A DNA stretch of 64,000 nt from Acidobacteriota bacterium (GCA_947482665.1 CANKJK010000010.1:84510-148509), one strand, 5' to 3'; positions 35,033-44,290 are shown, counted from the first letter of the stretch. Notes: generated by a model not told the origin, from the sequence alone. Translations and numbers: made by a program.

Positions 35033-35494
35033 ATGGGCCGCTGGCTCCGGAAGTGGCTGCTCGTCGACCTGCTCAAAGGGCTGTGGGTGACGCTCAAGTA
35101 CACCCCGCAGCCGGCGTTTACCTTCCAGTACCCGCAGGAGCGGCGCGCGGTGTCGCCCAGGTTTCGGGGTGTGCTGCGTCTGCAGGTCGAGCCGGCGACC
35201 GGCGCGCAGACCTGCATCGTGTGCGACCAGTGTGCCAAGGTCTGCCCTGACGACCTCATCGCTCTGGGCGGCCATCGGGAGGCCGGGCTCAAGATCAAGG
35301 TCCTGGACTACTTTGACTTCAATCTCTCGCGGTGCAGCTTCTGCGGCTTGTGCGCCGAAGTGTGTCCGACGCGGCCGATCAAGGCGCTCATCATGAGCGA
35401 AGACTACGAACTGGGATCCTATAGCCGCGAGACACAGATCATCCGGGTCGATCAGATGTACGATGGCCCGCCCATTGAGGTCTACACCCGATAG
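35033..35494 (+). CDS. nuoI: NADH-quinone oxidoreductase subunit I
   Basis: NuoI holds clusters N6a and N6b that pass electrons to NuoB. The 153-residue protein has two 4Fe-4S motifs, CIVCDQCAKVCP and CSFCGLCAEVCPTRPI, and the NuoI N-terminus (LLKGLWVTLKYTPQPAFTFQ, YPQERR). It begins 3 bp after nuoB. An exported TPR/aspartic-protease gene follows 18 bp later and may be co-transcribed although unrelated. Confidence 0.95.
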   Translation: MGRWLRKWLLVDLLKGLWVTLKYTPQPAFTFQYPQERRAVSPRFRGVLRLQVEPATGAQTCIVCDQCAKVCPDDLIALGGHREAGLKIKVLDYFDFNLSRCSFCGLCAEVCPTRPIKALIMSEDYELGSYSRETQIIRVDQMYDGPPIEVYTR

Positions 35495-35512
35495 GGCCTG
35501 TCCGGAGGGGTC

Positions 35513-37024
35513 ATGCGCCACGCTCGTGCCATCGCCGTCGCCGTTGCCGTCTCTGCCGCAGCTGCCTCATTCGTGGTCCGTGCCGCTGATCCGCTCAGCT
35601 CGGTCGACGCGGAGCTGCAGTTTCAACTCGGGACGATCCTCTCTGGAGACAGCCGCTATTTCGAGGCCATGACGGCGTTCGACCGCGCGGCCACCTCACC
35701 CGATCGCAGCCTCGCCGTCCGTGCGCGGAAGTGGAAGGTCCGGACTGGCCTCATCGTGGCCGAGTGGGCGATGGCGCGGGGGGAAACAGAACGCCTCGCG
35801 CGCGAGTTCCCGGACGACCCCGAAGTCGCGACGCTGCGCGCCGATGCGCTTTGGGGTAGCGGCCAGTTCGACGAAGCCGACGCGCTCTATCGTGAGGCCC
35901 TCAAGCGGACCCCGGGGTCCTCGCGGGCCCGGCTCGGTGTGGCTCGCTCCCTTGCGACGCGGAACCAACTCGATGCCGCGCTGACCGAGGCGCTGGCCGC
36001 CTCTGCCGCCGCGCCCCGTGATGGGGAAATCCACTTCCAGGTGGGCGACATCTACGAGCGGATGAACCGGTATGACGAGGCCGCCAACGCCTACACCAAC
36101 TTCGTGAACCTCCTGCCGAACAAGGACCGGAGCGAGCGGGCGGCGTGGTCGCGGACCGAAGTGGTGTTTCTCAAGGCCTTTGCCGGCAAGACGCCGATCC
36201 AGGTCCAGGGCGACCCGGCGCAGGTCCACACGCTTCCGTTCAAGCTCGTGAACGAGAAGGTTGTCGTGCGGGCCAGGATCAACGGCGAGCGCGCGCGCGA
36301 CCTGGTGCTCGATACGGGCGCCGAGGAGACGGTCATTTCGGAGGACACGGCGCGGCATCTGGGCGTGCGGCCCATTACCTACACGCTCAGCGCCGGCGTC
36401 GGGGATGTCGGGCTGCGCGGGTTGCAACTCGGACGCCTGGACACGATTGAAATCGGCACGCTGACGGTCAAGAACGTCCCCGTGCTCATCAAGAGTCCCG
36501 GGCTCGGTGCGCGGATTCCGAAGAAGGAAACGGACAGTTTCTCCCCGCTGGCGCTGGGTCTGTCGGTGTCGATTGATTATCGGAACAGCGTGATGTTGAT
36601 TGCGAGGGAGATCCCGAAAGGGCCTTCGGACTTCGCGCTGCCCATGCGACTGCAGCGGCTCGCGCTGGTCCGCGGCCTCCTCAACAAGTCACACCCCGCG
36701 TATTTCGTCGTAGACACAGGCGGTCAGGTGATTTCGATCAGCACCGCGGTGGCCGAGGGGCTCGACATGAAGCCCGCGCGGAGGATTCCCCTGAAGGTCT
36801 TTGGCATGTCCGGGTGGGACAAGGAGGCGTTCCTGCTGCCGGGCGTGGACCTCTCCTTCGACACGCTCAGCTATACGAATATGCCGCTGGTCGTGCTGAA
36901 CCTGCGGACCCCAAGCGCGCTGCTGGGGTTTGAGATCGGCGGCATTGTCGGGCACAAATTCCTGGCGCCCTACCGGGTCACGATGGATCTGCCGCGCAGT
37001 GAACTGCGCCTGGCCAAGAACTGA
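35513..37024 (+). CDS. Exported TPR protein with two retropepsin-like (DTG) aspartic protease domains
   Basis: A 503-residue exported protein with a signal peptide (RAIAVAVAVSAAAASFVVRA). TPR units occupy about 35-215 (GQFDEADALYREALKRTPGS, GDIYERMNRYDEAANAYTNF). Two aspartyl-protease segments follow: LVLDTGAEETVIS with DTG at 267-269 and FVVDTGGQVISIS with DTG at 401-403, each ending in a GLGARIP/GGIVGHKFL-like flap region. Two DTGs in one chain suggest an internal pseudo-dimer, as in pepsins, rather than the homodimer of retropepsins. It probably processes or binds periplasmic proteins. The second DTG domain ends at the C-terminus. Confidence 0.82.
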   Translation: MRHARAIAVAVAVSAAAASFVVRAADPLSSVDAELQFQLGTILSGDSRYFEAMTAFDRAATSPDRSLAVRARKWKVRTGLIVAEWAMARGETERLAREFPDDPEVATLRADALWGSGQFDEADALYREALKRTPGSSRARLGVARSLATRNQLDAALTEALAASAAAPRDGEIHFQVGDIYERMNRYDEAANAYTNFVNLLPNKDRSERAAWSRTEVVFLKAFAGKTPIQVQGDPAQVHTLPFKLVNEKVVVRARINGERARDLVLDTGAEETVISEDTARHLGVRPITYTLSAGVGDVGLRGLQLGRLDTIEIGTLTVKNVPVLIKSPGLGARIPKKETDSFSPLALGLSVSIDYRNSVMLIAREIPKGPSDFALPMRLQRLALVRGLLNKSHPAYFVVDTGGQVISISTAVAEGLDMKPARRIPLKVFGMSGWDKEAFLLPGVDLSFDTLSYTNMPLVVLNLRTPSALLGFEIGGIVGHKFLAPYRVTMDLPRSELRLAKN

Positions 37025-37026
37025 CG

Positions 37027-37052
37027 CCGACGGCTCCGTGTGGAGTCGCCGG
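37027..37052. terminator. Imperfect hairpin between convergent genes
   Basis: An 11-bp stem (37027-37037 with 37042-37052) with one mismatch, one wobble and a GTGT loop lies 2 bp after the protease stop and 14 bp before the stop of the convergent Omp85-fusion gene. It lacks a T tract. Confidence 0.4.
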
Positions 37053-37066
37053 CCAGTCACACCGAT

Positions 37067-40000
37067 CTAGAAGTCGTACCCAATCCACATCCGAAAGCGC
37101 GGCTTCCGGAATGCGGCGCTCCCACCCTGCGTCGCGAACGCGACATCCTCCCAGTCCCGGTTCAGTAGCGTCCGCCACGCCCAGTCGAAGTGCACCGGGA
37201 ACCCGAGGAGAAAGGTCTCGAGGCCCACGCCGTAGGATGCCCGCCCGTCCACGAGTCTCAGCCCTGAGATTGTGCGTGGCGTGCCATTGATGGGCGCCAG
37301 CGTGACCGGGTCGTAGGTGACCGGCGTCTGGACCTCGGTCTTGCGGCTGAGGAAGGTGAAGTTCTGTCCCGCGAAACTGGCGCCGCCGGCGTCAGCAAAG
37401 AAGACACCGCGGATGCCGCCCATCACGCCGATGGGCGTGAGCATGGCTTCGATGAACGGGAATCGGAGTTCGGCGTTCAGGAAGAACACGCGCTGACCGA
37501 TGAACTGGAGGTAGTCGTAGCCCCGCATCTCGGAGTTGCCGCCGAAATAGATGTAGTCGGGGTTACGGCCCCAGCTCCGGAAGCCGCGGGCCCGAAGCGC
37601 CAGTACGCCGTTCGACGCCAGGCGCTGATAGAGCCGGGCATCCCCGTCCACGGTCTGGCGTGTCACGGAGTTGCTCCCGATGTTGGGCGCGTACTGATAG
37701 CTGGCGCGAACCGTGTTTCCGGCCAGCGGGCCGTATTCGCGGAAGACCGTCGTCTCCTGGACGAAGCTCACACCCAGCGGGGCACTGAAGCCGTTATTGA
37801 AGAGCGGCTGCGCACAGTTGCAGAGCTCCTGCTGGTAGTCGACCGAGAACTGTTGGAGACCCGGGTCGTTGTATTCCTCGCGGTAGTGCACCAGACCACC
37901 GAAGACCTCCACGCGCCGGTATTTGTTCAACGGGTAGATGCCAAAGGCCGTGCCGCCCTGGATCGTGCGCGTGGCGGTGGCGAGATCGCGTGAGATGAGC
38001 CCCGAGAACGACGGGTCGTAGAAGACGCCGTCCAGGTTGCCGTAGAAGAACTGCTTCTGGGAGTAGCCCTGGAAGGAGTACTGAAACCGCCGCTCCAGGT
38101 TGGTATAGCTGGCGCCGATGGTGCGGTACTGCTGGATGGAGGCGGCCGAGAAGGCGAACTGCTTGTCGCCCAGGACGTCACTGAAGACCACCTGGGTGCC
38201 GCCGAAGACATCGCCACCGCTGGTGACGCCCACGCTGATGGGAGGGCGGCCGTCCAGAAACATCTTCTCGAACGTGCCCTTCTTCCGCTTGTTGGTCGGG
38301 ACCAGCGTATGGCTGACGGGGCTCTGGAAGTCGATGACCGGTCCCGGCGATCCGAAGTCGGCTGACGCGGCCTTCGCGACAGGCTCCTTCTTGTCGAGGG
38401 TATGCAGCTCGTACTCGCCCTTGTAGTAGGTGATGAAGGCCAGCTGCTTCGTCTTGCCGCGGTTCAGCACGATGGGGCCCACATTGCCGGCCACCGCGTC
38501 GGTCTGCTGCAGCAGTTCGCCGTTCTTCAGGTTGAGCGTCCAGATGTTGTAGGTGACGCCATTGCGCGCATCCTCGGGCGAAATGACCTTGTTCGGGTCC
38601 ATGGCCGTTGACGGAAACACGATGGTGGCGTCGTCGATGAATCGGGCCTGTCCGTCGTCATGCGTCCCGAACGTGAGCTGGGTCTTCTTGCCGCTGGCGA
38701 CATCCAGCCGGAACAGCTTCTCGCTGCCGCTGATGCGCGCGATGTAGATCAGGGCCTTCCCGTCCGGCGTCCACGAGGGACCGGAGTCCGCGAAGGTGTC
38801 CTTGGTGACGTTGGCCACCGCGCCGCTCTCCACGTTGACCGTGAAGATGTCTCCGGTGGCGTTCTGCAGTCCGGCGAAGGCGACCTGCGTGCCGTCCGGT
38901 GAGAAGCTGGGCGATTCCGGTTCATCGATGGTCTTCATCTCGATGCGCCGCTCGATCGACCCGGTGAGGACGTTCTGGATGATCAGGGTCCGGTGCTTCT
39001 CGCGCCGGACGAAATAGGCCAGGCGGTCACCGTTGGCCGACCACGACATCCAGGCCACGGTGTTGTAGCGCATGCCCGGCTGGATGAGGAACTCGAAGCC
39101 TTTGTCCTTGTCGAACCCACTGGTGAGGTTGCGGACGATTGAGCCGTCCTTGCTCGAGACCAGGACGATGTCGAGTTCCTGGTCCTTCCGGTTGACCGTG
39201 ACCTGTGCCATCAGGTCGCCCGAGGGTGAGGGTTCGGCCGAGAGGACTTCGCGGAACTTTGTCTTCTCCGGGTTGGGCGCCAGGTTGCGGCCGTAATCCG
39301 CCGGGCGTTCCCTGTCACGGAAGGCCTTGAACCGATCCTTCAGATACTTGTCGAACTGCTGGTCGAATTCCTCGGCGGTCAGCTTGAAGGCATCCTGGTA
39401 GGCATCCTCGCCGCCACCGATGACCGACTTGCGGAGCGCGAACATGAACTGGCGGACGCCCTCCTTGCCCCAGCGCGCCTCCATGAACTCAAAGCAGGCG
39501 TGCCCGAGGTTGTAGATGAGGCGCGGGTTGCCGAAGTTCCCGTAGCCGTCGAGCTTGCTCATCTTCGGGATGATGTCGGCCACGGCCGCGTCCCGGACCG
39601 TCATGAGATCGATCGGCCGCCAGATGCCGGCCAGGTAGTCGGAGTTGCCTTCGTGAACCCAGAGCGGCACGCTCTGCCGGATCAGACCCACCGGGATGAT
39701 GTCGTTCTGGAAGACGTGCCCGAGTTCGTGCACGACCAGCCGATAGAGCAGGTCCGGTGGTTCATCGATCGGCAGCAGCATCCGGCTCCGCGCGGAGTCG
39801 ACAAACGCGCCGACGCCTTCCTGCGCGCCTCCCGGGATGACGTTCTGTTCCTGGAACTCGGAACTGGTCTTGAACAGGATGAGCGTGATCTTGCCGGAGA
39901 TGTCGTGCTTCAGCAGCGTGGAGATGTGCTGGTAGGCGCTCTCGGCATAGCCGGCCACCCGCTCCAGGTGTTCCTCCATCTCCGGATAGAAGTAGATCTC

Positions 40001-40165
40001 GAAGTGATCGGTCGTGTAGGTGTGCCACCGGAAGTTGTCGTACCTGATCTGGTTCTTGCCGAAGTACGGAACAAACGGCGTCTGTGCGAGGGCGGACGCC
40101 GGTAACAGGCCGGTCAGCAGGGCGGCGGTCGCTGCGGCGAACACCCCGCGTGTGAAGCGGTTCAT
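37067..40165 (-). CDS. HEXXH metalloprotease / TolB-like propeller / Omp85-type barrel fusion
   Basis: A 1032-residue outer-membrane protein with three parts. After the signal peptide (residues 1-28) comes a gluzincin-like domain with HELGH at 146-150 and the third-ligand motif HEGNSDYLAG (Glu172), similar to peptidase MA. Residues about 310-640 are PD40/TolB-type propeller repeats (EPESPSFSPDGTQVAFAG, DSGPSWTPDGKALIYIAR). The last 350 residues form a barrel with the Omp85 signature YIYFGGNSEMRGYDYL (about 870-885) and a C-terminal GYDF. The start at 40165 has AAGGAG upstream and a TACACT -10 at 40188-40193. It may be a self-assembling surface protease; function is inferred. Confidence 0.85.
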   Translation of the reverse strand: MNRFTRGVFAAATAALLTGLLPASALAQTPFVPYFGKNQIRYDNFRWHTYTTDHFEIYFYPEMEEHLERVAGYAESAYQHISTLLKHDISGKITLILFKTSSEFQEQNVIPGGAQEGVGAFVDSARSRMLLPIDEPPDLLYRLVVHELGHVFQNDIIPVGLIRQSVPLWVHEGNSDYLAGIWRPIDLMTVRDAAVADIIPKMSKLDGYGNFGNPRLIYNLGHACFEFMEARWGKEGVRQFMFALRKSVIGGGEDAYQDAFKLTAEEFDQQFDKYLKDRFKAFRDRERPADYGRNLAPNPEKTKFREVLSAEPSPSGDLMAQVTVNRKDQELDIVLVSSKDGSIVRNLTSGFDKDKGFEFLIQPGMRYNTVAWMSWSANGDRLAYFVRREKHRTLIIQNVLTGSIERRIEMKTIDEPESPSFSPDGTQVAFAGLQNATGDIFTVNVESGAVANVTKDTFADSGPSWTPDGKALIYIARISGSEKLFRLDVASGKKTQLTFGTHDDGQARFIDDATIVFPSTAMDPNKVISPEDARNGVTYNIWTLNLKNGELLQQTDAVAGNVGPIVLNRGKTKQLAFITYYKGEYELHTLDKKEPVAKAASADFGSPGPVIDFQSPVSHTLVPTNKRKKGTFEKMFLDGRPPISVGVTSGGDVFGGTQVVFSDVLGDKQFAFSAASIQQYRTIGASYTNLERRFQYSFQGYSQKQFFYGNLDGVFYDPSFSGLISRDLATATRTIQGGTAFGIYPLNKYRRVEVFGGLVHYREEYNDPGLQQFSVDYQQELCNCAQPLFNNGFSAPLGVSFVQETTVFREYGPLAGNTVRASYQYAPNIGSNSVTRQTVDGDARLYQRLASNGVLALRARGFRSWGRNPDYIYFGGNSEMRGYDYLQFIGQRVFFLNAELRFPFIEAMLTPIGVMGGIRGVFFADAGGASFAGQNFTFLSRKTEVQTPVTYDPVTLAPINGTPRTISGLRLVDGRASYGVGLETFLLGFPVHFDWAWRTLLNRDWEDVAFATQGGSAAFRKPRFRMWIGYDF

Positions 40166-40371
40166 GATGGCTCCTTCGAGAGCGGCCAGTGTACTCGGCC
40201 CGAGCCCTCCAATCGAGGGCTCTTGGCCGCGGCGGGAGCAAGTCGTATGCCGCGGGTGTCGTGTCACGGGCGTGCGGGCACGTGGCTACGGGGCCGCCCC
40301 CGTCACGGCGAGTGTCGCGTGCCGACGGCGCCTGGTGGCGCAGAGGGGACACTCGGGCGATAATTTGACCC
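40166..40371. promoter_or_regulatory. Divergent intergenic region with two inverted repeats
   Basis: The 206-bp gap holds an 8-bp hairpin GAGCCCTC/GAGGGCTC (40202-40209 with 40215-40222) and a second inverted repeat CGAGTGTC/GACACTCG (40309-40316 with 40348-40355) ending 3 bp before the thioredoxin-gene -10. The latter could be an operator. Confidence 0.4.
40359..40364 (+). promoter_or_regulatory. -10 box of leaderless thioredoxin-like gene
   Basis: GATAAT ends 7 nt before the ATG at 40372; no Shine-Dalgarno is present. Confidence 0.55.
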
Positions 40372-40956
40372 ATGTCCCAGACTTCCGATCGGTGGATCTC
40401 GATGGGGGCGGCTGCCGCCGCCCTGGTGCTGCTCATCTGCGATGTGGCCTGCCAGAAGCATCCGGCGGAGGAGGCGGCGGTGAAGCCACCGGCCGAGGCG
40501 TGTGACACCGCCGTCAAGGACGACCCGTCGCCCTCGGCCATCGGCAAGCCGGCAGACCTGTCCCTCAGCCTCAAGGACATGGACGGCAAGGACGTCGCCC
40601 TCGGGCAGTTCAAAGGCAAGATCGTGCTCGTGAACTTCTGGGCGACCTGGTGTGCCCCCTGCAAGGCCGAGATACCGGACTTCGTGGCGCTTCAGCAGCA
40701 GTATGCGAAGGACATCCAGGTGCTGGGCATCTCGGTGGATGACACCCCGGAGGACGTGAAGCCCTACGCGGAGCAGCTCAAGATGAACTACCCGGTGCTC
40801 ATCGGCTTGAACCGGAAGGACGTCGAGACCGCCTACGGACCGTTCCTCGGTATTCCCCAAACGTTCATCCTGGCGCGCGATGGCACGATCTGCCGGAAAC
40901 ACGCCGGGATCGCCTCCAGATCCCGATTCGAGGCGGAAATCAAGGCGCTGCTCTGA
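40372..40956 (+). CDS. TlpA/ResA-like thioredoxin-fold lipoprotein
   Basis: A 194-residue thiol-disulfide oxidoreductase on the periplasmic side. The N-terminal hydrophobic segment ends LICDVAC, a probable lipobox. The thioredoxin domain starts near residue 58, with NFWATWCAPCKAEIPDF carrying the CxxC active site and GIPQTFILARDG carrying the cis-Pro loop. Relatives reduce apocytochrome c or other envelope disulfides, which fits the many c-type cytochromes nearby. The start follows a GATAAT box by 7 nt. Confidence 0.9.
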   Translation: MSQTSDRWISMGAAAAALVLLICDVACQKHPAEEAAVKPPAEACDTAVKDDPSPSAIGKPADLSLSLKDMDGKDVALGQFKGKIVLVNFWATWCAPCKAEIPDFVALQQQYAKDIQVLGISVDDTPEDVKPYAEQLKMNYPVLIGLNRKDVETAYGPFLGIPQTFILARDGTICRKHAGIASRSRFEAEIKALL

Positions 40957-40990
40957 TCGTCTCCGGGCCGGAGCCGCCCGGCGATCGGAG

Positions 40991-40996
40991 TATGAT
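40991..40996 (+). promoter_or_regulatory. -10 box of leaderless small-protein gene
   Basis: TATGAT lies 6 nt before the ATG at 41003, in a 46-bp gap with no Shine-Dalgarno. Confidence 0.6.
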
Positions 40997-41002
40997 CCGA
41001 AC

Positions 41003-41227
41003 ATGTTGAAGGGGTTTACGCACGCGCGGCTGGCCTGTGGCTGCAGGCTCGCGTTCCGCGAGGGCGTCGAGGGGAGTCCCGTCGCGGTCGTCGTCGACGA
41101 AAAGGCACCCGGGTGCGCGCTGACCCTGCACGTCCGCGATCTCCCAATCTACGACTACCGGGAGGCGCTCCGCCCGCCGACACGCTTCCTGGCTGTCGAA
41201 GAAGGCTTCGGGGAAGAAGAGAACTAG
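41003..41227 (+). CDS. Small protein of unknown function, Cys-x-Cys motif
   Basis: A 74-residue protein that I do not recognise. It begins MLKGFTHARLACGCRLAFRE, with a CxC pair at about residues 12-14, and continues with short strands (PVAVVVDEKAPGCALTLHVR) and an acidic C-terminus. A third Cys lies near residue 39. The TATGAT box 6 nt before the ATG supports expression. The size and Cys pattern would fit a small metal-binding protein, but no function is assigned. Confidence 0.65.
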   Translation: MLKGFTHARLACGCRLAFREGVEGSPVAVVVDEKAPGCALTLHVRDLPIYDYREALRPPTRFLAVEEGFGEEEN

Positions 41228-41236
41228 CCCCGTCGC

Positions 41237-42397
41237 TCAGCTGCGCAAGGCTGCCGTAATCGGCAGGCGAGACGCACGAAATGCCGGCAGGAGTCCTCCT
41301 GCCACGCCCATCACCAGGGCCAGTCCCATCCCCAGCACCAACGAGTCGTTCGTTACCCGGAACGCGAACGACACCTCCGCGAAGTTCGCGCCGCCAGCGG
41401 CGGACGAAATTCCGTTAAAGGGGAGCGCCAGGAGACACCCGGCCAGACCGCCAACCAGCGCCAGGCAGGTGGACTCCAGGACGAACGAGGTCAGGATCGC
41501 GGACTTCGAGAAGCCGAGCGCACGCAACGTCCCGATCTCGCGCGTCCGCGCCGCCACGATGGCGTACATCGTGTTCATGGCCCCGAACACGGCGCCGATG
41601 CCCATGACCACGGCGACGAACACCGCCAGCCCCAGGAGCTGACCGGAGACTTCACCCGACTGGTTCTCGTAGTACTGCCGCTCCTGAATGGCCTGCACCT
41701 GCATCCGGGGGTTGCGCTGCAGTTCCGTGTTCATCGCGCGGATGGCGCGCGGGTCGCGCATCCGGAGCGTGAGGGATTGATAGCCGTTGCCCCGGTTGAA
41801 GGCCGGACCCATCGCATCCACGTCTCCCCAGATCTCGCTTTCGAACCCGCTCCCGCCCGCGTCGAGAATCCCGACGATCGTCCAGTCCTTCCGCTGCAGG
41901 CGGATACTCTTGCCGACCGCGAGTCCCTTCATCCGCTGCTGCAGCTTGCGCCCGACGAGGATCTCGTAGAGACCGGGCTGGAACCGCCGGCCTTCGGTGA
42001 TGTGGAGCCCGCTCCGGACATCGAATGCGGCGGCCGTGGTGCCCCGCACGGTCACGTTCACATCCTGGCCGTCCTTGCGGGTCAGCGAGGCCACGACGAC
42101 GATTTCGGGGGACGCCAGCGGCTGCCCATCCGGTTTGCGCATCACGCGGTCGTCCGCCATCAGCACCTGGGCGTTCTCGCGCGAGAGGCCGGACGTGAGT
42201 TCCGAGTTCGAGCCGCGCTGCGTGACGATGGCGTTGTCTGTCGATCCCGTGGCCCGCAGGGCCAGACGGAAGCCGTTCGCCATGGCGAAGAGCACCACGA
42301 GCACGGCGACCACGAGTGCGATGCCGCCGATGGCGAGCAGCGTCACGCGTCCGCGGACGTAGAGACTCCGGATGTTGTAGGTGATCGGCAACGCCAT
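41237..42397 (-). CDS. MacB/FtsX-type ABC transporter permease
   Basis: A 386-residue inner-membrane permease. A TM helix near the N-terminus (GIALVVAVLVVLFAMANGFR) is followed by a large periplasmic domain (about 45-260) and three C-terminal TM helices (AVFVAVVMGIGAVFGAMNTM, ESTCLALVGGLAGCLLALPF, LVLGMGLALVMGVAGGLLPA), the FtsX plan. It ends with the typical PAFRASRLPITAALRS. It is the last gene of a four-gene exporter set and overlaps the other permease by one base. Substrate is unknown; lipoprotein release, peptide or drug export are all possible. Confidence 0.9.
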   Translation of the reverse strand: MALPITYNIRSLYVRGRVTLLAIGGIALVVAVLVVLFAMANGFRLALRATGSTDNAIVTQRGSNSELTSGLSRENAQVLMADDRVMRKPDGQPLASPEIVVVASLTRKDGQDVNVTVRGTTAAAFDVRSGLHITEGRRFQPGLYEILVGRKLQQRMKGLAVGKSIRLQRKDWTIVGILDAGGSGFESEIWGDVDAMGPAFNRGNGYQSLTLRMRDPRAIRAMNTELQRNPRMQVQAIQERQYYENQSGEVSGQLLGLAVFVAVVMGIGAVFGAMNTMYAIVAARTREIGTLRALGFSKSAILTSFVLESTCLALVGGLAGCLLALPFNGISSAAGGANFAEVSFAFRVTNDSLVLGMGLALVMGVAGGLLPAFRASRLPITAALRS

Positions 42398-43590
42398 CAG
42401 ATGGACCTCAACGCCTCGGTGATGCGGGAACGATAGGCACCCAGCGCCGGCACGAATCCGGCGCCGGTGCCGAGCACAACGGCCAGCGAGAGCGTCAGCA
42501 GTCCAACCGTCGGCGAGACCTCCAGGGCGGGGAAGTTACCGAGCAGCAGGCCCATGAAGGGCAGATTGGCGAGGTTACCCACGGCCAGTCGGGCCATGAC
42601 CACGCCAATGACGCCACTCGCCGTGGCGATCGCAAAGGCCTCGCCGAGGATGAGCCCCATGACCAGCGCACTCGGGAAGCCCAGCGTCTTCAGGACGGCA
42701 ATCTCCGTGCGTCGCTCACGCACGGCCATGCTCATCGTGTTGGCCGTGACCAGCAGGATGGTGAACCCGACGGCGAGTCCCACGCCGTTCAGGAGGCCGA
42801 CGAGGTTGCCCGTGAGCGCGATGAAGCCGGCGAGAAACGCGCCTTCGGTCTCCGTCTTGGTCTGGACATCGCTGTTCTCGAAGTTCGTGTCGATGGCCTT
42901 CATGACGGCATTGGCCCGCGCCGGATCGGAGACCTGGATGCTGAACGTGCCCGCGCCCGCGTAGCTGCCGACGCCGCGTCGCCCGCGGACCGACTCATAG
43001 AGGTACTTGTAATGAAAGAACATCATGCCGACGTTGACCGAGCTCTTCCGGCCTGGCGGCGCGTCATAGATGCCCCGCACGTTGAACTTGAGCGGTCCGC
43101 TGACGCGGTAGGGCGGGATGAAGCTCTCCATCTGGAAGCTGTCGCCGACCTTGAAGCCGTACTTCGTCGCCACGTCGCGGCCGACCAGGGCCCCTTGCAT
43201 GTCCGCGAGGTACGCGGCGTAGTCGGCTGGAGGCACCACGTACTCCGGGTACATCGGGAAGTAGTCCTCGGATTCCACCGCGAAGTTCGGGAAGAAATCC
43301 TTCATGTCGCGGTAGACCCCGCCGAACCAGTTCGAGACGGCGACACGCTTCACGCCGGCCAGACCCTGGATGCGCGGCTTGTAGGCCAGCGGCATGTTGA
43401 AGGTCAGGCTCACCGCATGGCGGGTCACGACGCGCGAGGGGTCCGCGGCTTCGGTCGTCTTCCGGATCGCGTCCAGGACTGTCTGCAACACGCAGATCAG
43501 GAAGATGCAGAGCGCCATCCCGACGATCGTGCTGAGCGTCCGGACCCAGCTCCGGCGCAAGTGCTTCAACACGTAGGGCAGGAACTTCAC
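42397..43590 (-). CDS. MacB/FtsX-type ABC transporter permease (second subunit)
   Basis: A 397-residue permease with the same layout: TM helix near residues 15-40 ([18 protein letters not shown]), periplasmic domain, and three C-terminal TM helices, ending [14 protein letters not shown]. The GTG at 43590 overlaps the ATPase stop (GTGA), so it is translationally coupled. Open frame upstream of this point lies inside the ATPase gene and is not used. With the neighbouring permease it forms a heterodimeric transporter. Confidence 0.88.
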   Translation of the reverse strand: MKFLPYVLKHLRRSWVRTLSTIVGMALCIFLICVLQTVLDAIRKTTEAADPSRVVTRHAVSLTFNMPLAYKPRIQGLAGVKRVAVSNWFGGVYRDMKDFFPNFAVESEDYFPMYPEYVVPPADYAAYLADMQGALVGRDVATKYGFKVGDSFQMESFIPPYRVSGPLKFNVRGIYDAPPGRKSSVNVGMMFFHYKYLYESVRGRRGVGSYAGAGTFSIQVSDPARANAVMKAIDTNFENSDVQTKTETEGAFLAGFIALTGNLVGLLNGVGLAVGFTILLVTANTMSMAVRERRTEIAVLKTLGFPSALVMGLILGEAFAIATASGVIGVVMARLAVGNLANLPFMGLLLGNFPALEVSPTVGLLTLSLAVVLGTGAGFVPALGAYRSRITEALRSI

Positions 43591-44285
43591 GCCGTGACCT
43601 CCCGCCGGACGATGCTCGAGGCCAGCTGACCCTTCTCGAGATGCCGTTCCACATGGGCCCGGCCCGCGGCCCGTGGATCGTGGGTCACCATCACGATCGT
43701 CTTCTTGAACTCCCGGTTCAGCAGGTCCAGCAGATTCAGGATGTCCTCGGCGCTCTTGGCGTCGAGGTCGCCGGTGGGTTCGTCGGCGACGATGACCGAC
43801 GGGTCGGTGACGATCGCGCGCGCGATGGCCACGCGCTGCTCCTGACCGCCCGACAACTGCCGCGGGTAGTGCTTCGCGCGGTCGGCCAGGCCGACGACCT
43901 TGAGCGCGGTCAGCGCGCGCTCCCGGCGTTGCGACCGGGAGAGGCTCGTGAGCAGGAGCGGCAGCTCCACGTTCTCCACGGCCGAGAGGACGGGGATCAG
44001 GTTGTAGAACTGGAAGATGAAGCCGACATTGCGGCTCCGCCACCGGGCCAGCTCACCCTCCGAGAGCGACGTGACATTGGTCTGGCCCACCGTGATGCTA
44101 CCCGACGTGGCGCGGTCGATGCCGGCGACGAGGTTGAGGAGCGTGGTCTTGCCGGAGCCGGACGGGCCCATGAGCGCCACGAACTCGCCGTCAGGGACCT
44201 GGAGGTCGATCCCGTTGAGGACGACGATCTCCTCCGCATCGCGTTTGTAGACCTTGCGGACCTGCCGGACGTCGACGCTGGCCAT
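43587..44285 (-). CDS. MacB/LolD-type ABC transporter ATPase
   Basis: A 232-residue ATPase. Walker A is [12 protein letters not shown], the signature motif is [14 protein letters not shown] and Walker B is [12 protein letters not shown]; these are close to LolD and MacB. The Q-loop [16 protein letters not shown] is also typical. It starts 5 bp after the adaptor gene stop and overlaps the next permease by 4 bp. Confidence 0.95.
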   Translation of the reverse strand: MASVDVRQVRKVYKRDAEEIVVLNGIDLQVPDGEFVALMGPSGSGKTTLLNLVAGIDRATSGSITVGQTNVTSLSEGELARWRSRNVGFIFQFYNLIPVLSAVENVELPLLLTSLSRSQRRERALTALKVVGLADRAKHYPRQLSGGQEQRVAIARAIVTDPSVIVADEPTGDLDAKSAEDILNLLDLLNREFKKTIVMVTHDPRAAGRAHVERHLEKGQLASSIVRREVTA

Positions 44286-44290
44286 GTCTC

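Noticed and set aside
42397..44043. Extended 548-codon frame for the second permease
   Set aside because: The first 150 codons lie antiphase within the ATPase gene; the GTG at 43590 coupled to the ATPase stop is the likely start.
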